35,518 nucleotides of DNA, taken from an uncultured Bacteroides sp. Its GTDB lineage: Bacteria > Bacteroidota > Bacteroidia > Bacteroidales > Bacteroidaceae. Below the pieces are notes generated by a model. The model saw only the letters and a program-made list of their open reading frames with translations, made no database searches and had not been told where the DNA came from. Numbering within the stretch: the first letter of the stretch is position 1; every line of letters starts with the position of its first letter. Shown here in pieces: positions 34,200 through 35,518 of the stretch. The stretch spans positions 1 to 35,518 of the forward strand of contig CAAEFE010000033.1 in the NCBI GenBank assembly GCA_900755095.1, read 5' to 3'. The translations under genes and the position numbers were made by a program.

Positions 34200-34544
34200 A
34201 TGAGACAAAAAATCAGGAAAGGCAAGTTAGAAGCTTGCAAATTAGTATGGAAAAAACGTATTACTGCTGAAAAGGGGATTTCGGATAAATGTGCGGAGAG
34301 AATTGTACAAGAGTGCATTAAACTAATAGATCGCATGTTGTATGGGAATGTAGTGATAGCTTTTTACAAGCAGGATGGCACGTTTTGTCTGGAAAGAGGA
34401 ACACTGGTAGGATATGAAAAATTCTTCCATAGAGAATTCAATATCACAGCAAAACAAGAGTCTATTCTCTATTGGAGTGAAGAACAAAAAGGATGGAGAA
34501 GATTTATGATCGGGAACCTGATGGAGTGGAGAGCTATTGTATAA
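34200..34544 (+). CDS. Small SH3-barrel-like protein (DUF2693-like)
   Basis: The 114-residue protein has a helical first half (residues 1-48) and a beta-rich second half. The second half, VVIAFYKQDGTFCLERGTLVG...ILYWSEEQKGWRRFMIGNLMEW, resembles the Bacteroidetes DUF2693 / 'SH3 beta-barrel fold' proteins, in which a strand with a 'kkDGt.r.a.Gt' pattern is followed by 'YWd...ggWRsFr..nL'. I base this on pattern memory, so family membership is provisional. Such proteins are common near mobile and accessory loci; function is unknown. It lies 62 bases after the palindromic element and 23 bases before the DUF4373 gene, so both are likely co-transcribed. Confidence 0.65.
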   Translation: MRQKIRKGKLEACKLVWKKRITAEKGISDKCAERIVQECIKLIDRMLYGNVVIAFYKQDGTFCLERGTLVGYEKFFHREFNITAKQESILYWSEEQKGWRRFMIGNLMEWRAIV

Positions 34545-34567
34545 GTTAGATTAAAATATATTGAACA

Positions 34568-35347
34568 ATGAATATGATTAATAAAGGGATACCTTATTTT
34601 CCGACACCGGCAAACTTCTTTGACGAAGAAGTGATGGAACTATTAGAAGCTAAGTTTGGAGTATTAGCTTCTTACATTGTCATGCGATTGCTTTGTAAAA
34701 TATATAAAGAGGGATATTATATCTCTTGGGGAAAGGAACAAAACCTGATTTTCGTCCGTAAAGTGGGCGGCGGGATCAAAGAGGACATGATGGAAAAGAT
34801 TGTCGACCTATTATTGGAAAAAGGATTTTTCCATAAGGAAACCTACGAAAAATACGGCATACTCACTTCGGAACAGATTCAAAGGGTGTGGTTTGAAGCT
34901 ACTACACGAAGGAAAATAGATTTCTCCCAACTACCTTATTTATTAGAGACCAAGAAGAAAAAAGGGATGCAAAAAGAAGAGTTGAACGCGGAAAATGCAG
35001 ACATTTTTGAAACTCAAGAGGAGGTGAGTCAAGAAAATGCAGACATTTCCCGACAAACTAAACTAAAGGAAACTAAACTAAATTCTGAAGAAGAAGAAAT
35101 TAACGATGCTTCGATTGAAATTCCGGGGTATGCCTACAATCTGGCTACACACAACATAGCAGGATTGATGGAGAGTCTGGACAACCATAAAGTGACTGAC
35201 CCAAAAGAGAAACAGACGATTCTCCGGCTATCGGACTATGGCAGGAAAGGCACCCAGGTGTGGAAACTGCTCTCCAATACGGCCTGGAGTAAAATCGGAG
35301 CACTGGGGAAATATATCATTGCAGCGTTAGCTAGCGGACGGAAATAA
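34568..35347 (+). CDS. DUF4373 / Lin1244-Lin1753 domain protein (DnaD-like)
   Basis: The 259-residue protein opens with the family signature: GIPYFPTPANFFDEEVMELLEAKFGVLASYIVMRLLCKIYKEGYY-type sequence (residues 6-50), a winged-helix-like domain to about 125 with WFEATTRRK near its end. A charged linker follows (about 126-180) in which ENADI occurs twice as a short duplicated unit. The C-terminal helical part (from about 190; KQTILRLSDYGRKGTQVWKLL) resembles DnaD-type ends. Members resemble replication-initiation helpers of phages and occur upstream of many Bacteroides capsule loci. A DNA-binding role is likely; the target is unknown. The gene is intact and last of the plus-strand accessory set. 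Confidence 0.82.
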   Translation: MNMINKGIPYFPTPANFFDEEVMELLEAKFGVLASYIVMRLLCKIYKEGYYISWGKEQNLIFVRKVGGGIKEDMMEKIVDLLLEKGFFHKETYEKYGILTSEQIQRVWFEATTRRKIDFSQLPYLLETKKKKGMQKEELNAENADIFETQEEVSQENADISRQTKLKETKLNSEEEEINDASIEIPGYAYNLATHNIAGLMESLDNHKVTDPKEKQTILRLSDYGRKGTQVWKLLSNTAWSKIGALGKYIIAALASGRK

Positions 35348-35371
35348 ACCGACTGATTAAAAGCTGATAAA

Positions 35372-35417
35372 AAAGGTACGAAAAATCTGTGCTTTTCACA
35401 AATTCTTCGTACCTTTA
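35372..35417 (+). promoter_or_regulatory. pyrB promoter overlapping an 11-bp inverted repeat
   Basis: AAAGGTACGAA (35372-35382) and TTCGTACCTTT (35406-35416) are perfect inverted copies 23 bases apart. The right copy contains TACCTTTA (35410-35417), a one-mismatch -7 box, with TCTG at 35386-35389 as a possible -33 box 20 bases above. The dyad could be the terminator of the upstream gene, an operator or an attenuator. Confidence 0.55.
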
Positions 35418-35460
35418 CGCTCCGGTAAAACAAGTTCTATCCACATAAAAGATAACAAAA

Positions 35461-35518
35461 TGGAAAACAGAAGTTTAGTAACCATTGCCGAACATTCTAA
35501 AGAAAAAATCCTCTACAT
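35461..35518 (+). CDS. pyrB: Aspartate carbamoyltransferase, N-terminal fragment
   Basis: Only 19 full codons are present before the window ends. The start MENRSLVTIAEHSKEKILYM-like sequence is what I recall for Bacteroides PyrB, which joins carbamoyl phosphate and aspartate in pyrimidine synthesis. The catalytic residues lie outside the window, so the call rests on the N-terminus alone. The promoter lies about 45 bases upstream. A housekeeping gene here marks the right end of the accessory region. Confidence 0.75.

Overview
The window looks like the chromosome of a gut Bacteroides, probably from the B. thetaiotaomicron/ovatus/fragilis neighbourhood. The evidence is the Bacteroidales -7 promoter box (TAnnTTTG) in front of several genes, a UpxY antiterminator at the head of a capsule operon, a tyrosine recombinase beside an invertible promoter, an HU-HIG/'smalltalk' pair and a PyrB start typical of the genus. 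The species cannot be fixed from sequence alone. Housekeeping flanks are moderate in GC, while the capsule interior (about 17-31.5 kb) is visibly AT-rich, as expected of exchanged polysaccharide loci.

Layout. (1) 1-7.2 kb is core genome: prs (+), a 14-repeat MORN protein (-), then a tight minus-strand operon of PBP1A, a folK-like gene, kdsB and an M16 peptidase homologue without its zinc motif. (2) 7.4-8.2 kb: an HU-family protein followed by a 32-residue membrane miniprotein. (3) 8.2-11.4 kb: two tandem, partly near-identical AAA-ATPase/PD-(D/E)XK genes. (4) 11.5-32.4 kb: a complete Wzx/Wzy-type capsular polysaccharide operon, all on the minus strand. Its transcription order is upxY, wzx, an acyltransferase broken by a frameshift, an FrhB-like Fe-S protein, a pyruvyl transferase, wzy, two GT4s, a hexapeptide acetyltransferase, a GT4, a nitroreductase, a second pyruvyl transferase, a GT4, an SDR epimerase, a GT2, a WcaJ-like initiating transferase, wza and wzc. 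It ends at an intrinsic terminator at 11473-11510. (5) 32.14-32.44 kb: a 245-bp segment between perfect 23-bp inverted repeats. It carries the operon promoter, pointing toward upxY (ON) in this assembly, and a putative terminator. A tyrosine recombinase gene lies directly beside it. (6) 33.5-35.35 kb: three plus-strand accessory genes (a lysine-rich unknown, an SH3/DUF2693-like protein and a DUF4373/Lin1244-type protein) with an unusual four-copy palindromic element. (7) The start of pyrB at the right edge.

How it works together. Inversion of the segment should switch the capsule on or off. When on, UpxY is made first and should carry RNA polymerase through the roughly 20-kb operon. WcaJ loads the first sugar on undecaprenyl phosphate, five glycosyltransferases extend the unit, and pyruvyl and acetyl groups decorate it. 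Wzx flips it, Wzy polymerises it, and Wzc/Wza export it. The points most worth a second look are the ON-state invertible promoter with its internal terminator, the frameshifted acyltransferase, the two pyruvyl transferases each next to a different redox protein, the tandem ATPase-nuclease genes with signs of gene conversion, and the palindromic element at 34060-34138.
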